Positions 5,449 through 7,023 of a DNA stretch of 7,023 nucleotides are shown here, one piece after another. Source of the stretch: a bacterium (GTDB taxonomy: Bacteria > Vulcanimicrobiota > Vulcanimicrobiia > Vulcanimicrobiales > Vulcanimicrobiaceae); assembly GCA_021807065.1 (NCBI GenBank), contig JAKAPO010000123.1, positions 1 through 7,023 on the forward strand, read 5' to 3'. Numbering within the stretch: position 1 is the stretch's first letter; the number at the start of each line of letters is the position of its first letter. A model generated the notes under the pieces. That model did no database searches. It saw nothing but the letters and a program-made list of their open reading frames with translations, and was not told where the DNA came from. Position numbers and translations under genes: made by a program.

Positions 5449-6956
5449 GGATCGCAGTTTCATACCCGCCACTGGAAAGCGAAAAGGGCGTAGCGCTACT
5501 GTCGCAAAACCGGCAATTTCAGTGGTTTAACAACCCGACATTCATTTACCCGATGGTTCCGGCTTCGGCTGCAACGCTGCTTCAATCGATGGGACACGAT
5601 GTGGTTTGGGATGATGCCATCGCCGAGCGTAAGTCAGAGAGCGAATGGCTGCATTGGTACGAGCATGCCGGGCTCGACCTGATTGCATTCGAGAGTAAGA
5701 CGCCGACCATTAAGAGACACTGGGCGCTTATCGAAAAGATGAAGGCGCTCCGGCCGGAGACGCTCGTCGTCCTCATGGGGGATCACGTTACAGGATTCCC
5801 GGAGGAGTCACTCGAGCAATCCTCCGTAGATTACGTTTTGACGGGCGGTGATTTCGACTTCTCGCTCCGCGACCTCGTCAACCATTTGGACAAGCACGAT
5901 TTGATGGGACCCGGGACATACCATCGCGAGAGCGGGGCCATCAAGGCGAGCGGCATGTACTCGCTGGTCAACGATCTGAACGCACTGCCGATGATCGATC
6001 GTGACCTTACGAGGTGGGAGCTCTACGCGTACAAGAACGGCAACTTCAAATACCTTCCCGGAACCTATACGATGGCCGGGCGCGATTGTTGGTGGGGGCA
6101 TTGCACGTTCTGCTCGTGGACGGTGCTTTTCCCGGGACAGAAATTCCGTACCCGCACCCCCGAGTTGATGCTCGACGAAGTCGAGATGCTAGTGAACAAG
6201 TACGGCGTCCGGGAGATATTCGACGATACCGGGACGTTGCCAATCGGCGCGTGGCTGCACGAGTTCTGCGAAGGCTTGATCGAGCGCGGCCTTCACAAAA
6301 AAGTGAAGATCGGCTGTAACATGCGTTTCAACTACCTGAGCAAGGCAGACTACGAACTTATGGGCAGAGCGGGGTTTCGATTTATTCTTTACGGTCTGGA
6401 ATCGGCAAACCAAAGTACGCTCAAGCGTTTGGCCAAGAACATGAGGACCGATACGATCGCGCAAGAGCTCAAATGGTCGAAGGGCGCCGGCCTGGCTCCG
6501 CACATCACCACGATGATCGGTTACCCCTGGGAGACTAAGGAAGAGGCTCGTAACACGATCGAGTTTGCGAAAAAGATGTTTCGTACCGGTTGCGTGGATA
6601 CGTTGCAGGCCACGGTCGTTATGCCGTACGCCGGCACACCTCTGTATAAGGAGGCGGAGAATAATGGTTGGCTCCTGACCAAGGACTGGGATGAGTACGA
6701 CATGCGGCAGCCGATTCTGAAGAGCCCGTTGACGGCCGAAGACACGCTGATGCTAACGCAGGACCTCTACCGCTCCTTCGTCAGCCCGCAGTTCGTTTGG
6801 AACAAACTCACGAATATTCGCAGCTGGGAAGACATACAGTTCATAGGTCGCGGAATCCAGTACGTCTGGGGTCATCTCACCGATTTCAATATCGGGCAGG
6901 TCAAAGGTGCGGCTGCTCTGGCTATGGGACGCCGCGACGGCAGCAAAGCGGCGTGA
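5445..6956 (+). CDS. B12-binding-domain radical SAM protein (HpnJ/BchE-like layout)
   Basis: A 503-residue two-domain protein. Residues 1-150 fit a cobalamin-binding Rossmann domain: MRIAVSYPP (1-9), PASAATLLQSMGHDVVWDDA (39-58) and VVLMGDHVTGFPEESL (108-123), the counterpart of the usual GGxHxTxxPEE stretch; no methionine-synthase DxHxxG is present, as in many such proteins. The radical SAM core starts with C215, C220 and C223 in GRDCWWGHCTFCSW, followed by FRTRTP (234-239), FDDTGTL (259-265), IGCNMRFNYL (289-298) and ILYGLESANQSTL (314-326). The cysteine spacing is CX4CX2C rather than the classical CX3CX2C. Relatives do methylation, ring formation or lipid rearrangement using SAM and often cobalamin. 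In this operon a modified sugar or lipid carrier is the likely substrate (inference). The ATG overlaps the preceding small ORF's stop. HpnJ-like sequence features are noted without claiming hopanoid function. Confidence 0.88.
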   Translation: MRIAVSYPPLESEKGVALLSQNRQFQWFNNPTFIYPMVPASAATLLQSMGHDVVWDDAIAERKSESEWLHWYEHAGLDLIAFESKTPTIKRHWALIEKMKALRPETLVVLMGDHVTGFPEESLEQSSVDYVLTGGDFDFSLRDLVNHLDKHDLMGPGTYHRESGAIKASGMYSLVNDLNALPMIDRDLTRWELYAYKNGNFKYLPGTYTMAGRDCWWGHCTFCSWTVLFPGQKFRTRTPELMLDEVEMLVNKYGVREIFDDTGTLPIGAWLHEFCEGLIERGLHKKVKIGCNMRFNYLSKADYELMGRAGFRFILYGLESANQSTLKRLAKNMRTDTIAQELKWSKGAGLAPHITTMIGYPWETKEEARNTIEFAKKMFRTGCVDTLQATVVMPYAGTPLYKEAENNGWLLTKDWDEYDMRQPILKSPLTAEDTLMLTQDLYRSFVSPQFVWNKLTNIRSWEDIQFIGRGIQYVWGHLTDFNIGQVKGAAALAMGRRDGSKAA

Positions 6957-6996
6957 CCAAGAAACCTGATCACAAATCCGGAAGGCTCCAGCGGGT

Positions 6997-7023
6997 GTGA
7001 GCTCTCCCGCCAAGGGCGATCCA
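6997..7023 (+). CDS. Possible 5' end of the next gene (partial)
   Basis: A GTG at 6997 opens a frame reading MSSPAKGDP to the right edge, 40 bp after the radical SAM stop. GGAAGG (6980-6985) lies 11 nt upstream, a plausible ribosome binding site. Nine codons are too few to identify anything. An earlier GTG at 6953 overlaps the radical SAM stop but closes after 15 codons at 6998-7000. Confidence 0.35.

Noticed and set aside
6953..7000. 15-codon ORF overlapping the radical SAM stop
   Set aside because: Very short, strongly basic, and followed by a better-placed GTG with a ribosome binding site; probably not translated as a product.

Overview
The window is a GC-rich bacterial locus that reads as part of a surface-glycan or glycolipid assembly cluster. 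It contains a phosphoglycosyl transferase that starts glycans on a polyprenyl carrier, a MurJ/MviN-superfamily flippase, an extended SDR (NAD(P)-dependent epimerase/dehydratase or reductase), two GT2 glycosyltransferases, an unlisted 50-residue membrane peptide and a B12-binding-type radical SAM enzyme. Fragments of two more genes lie at the edges. No RNA gene, CRISPR array, transposase or prophage gene was seen. The organism cannot be named from this sequence. High GC, strong C/G preference at third codon positions in the left part, and a repeat of the GTCACCCTGAGC...TCGAAGGGC type fit an uncultured high-GC lineage; Eremiobacterota is one candidate from memory, not a conclusion.

Left part (1-2462, + strand). 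The tail of an unidentified gene is followed, across a 19-bp tandem duplication that contains its stop codon and the next start codon, by the phosphoglycosyl transferase (116-817) and the flippase (915-2462). Two copies of the same short repeat sit at the 5' edges of these two genes and are read in the same frame, so both true starts are uncertain. Codon use changes abruptly inside the flippase gene near 1965.

Middle (2488-3498, - strand). The SDR gene is the only reverse-strand gene. It converges on the flippase gene with 25 bp between stops and diverges from the first GT2 gene with only 17 bp between the outermost start codons.

Right part (3516-6956, + strand). GT2, GT2, the 50-codon ORF and the radical SAM gene are joined by three stop/start overlaps (TAATG, TAATG, ATGA), a tightly coupled operon. 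A further gene may start at 6997.

Working model (inference): the phosphoglycosyl transferase loads the first sugar phosphate onto undecaprenyl phosphate, the GT2 enzymes extend the glycan or make polyprenyl-phosphate sugars, the SDR and radical SAM enzyme modify a sugar or the lipid, and the MurJ-like protein flips the product. The flippase lacks several arginines that are essential in E. coli MurJ, which fits a dedicated glycan-lipid role rather than lipid II export. The most likely undescribed component is the small membrane peptide fixed between the second GT2 and the radical SAM gene.
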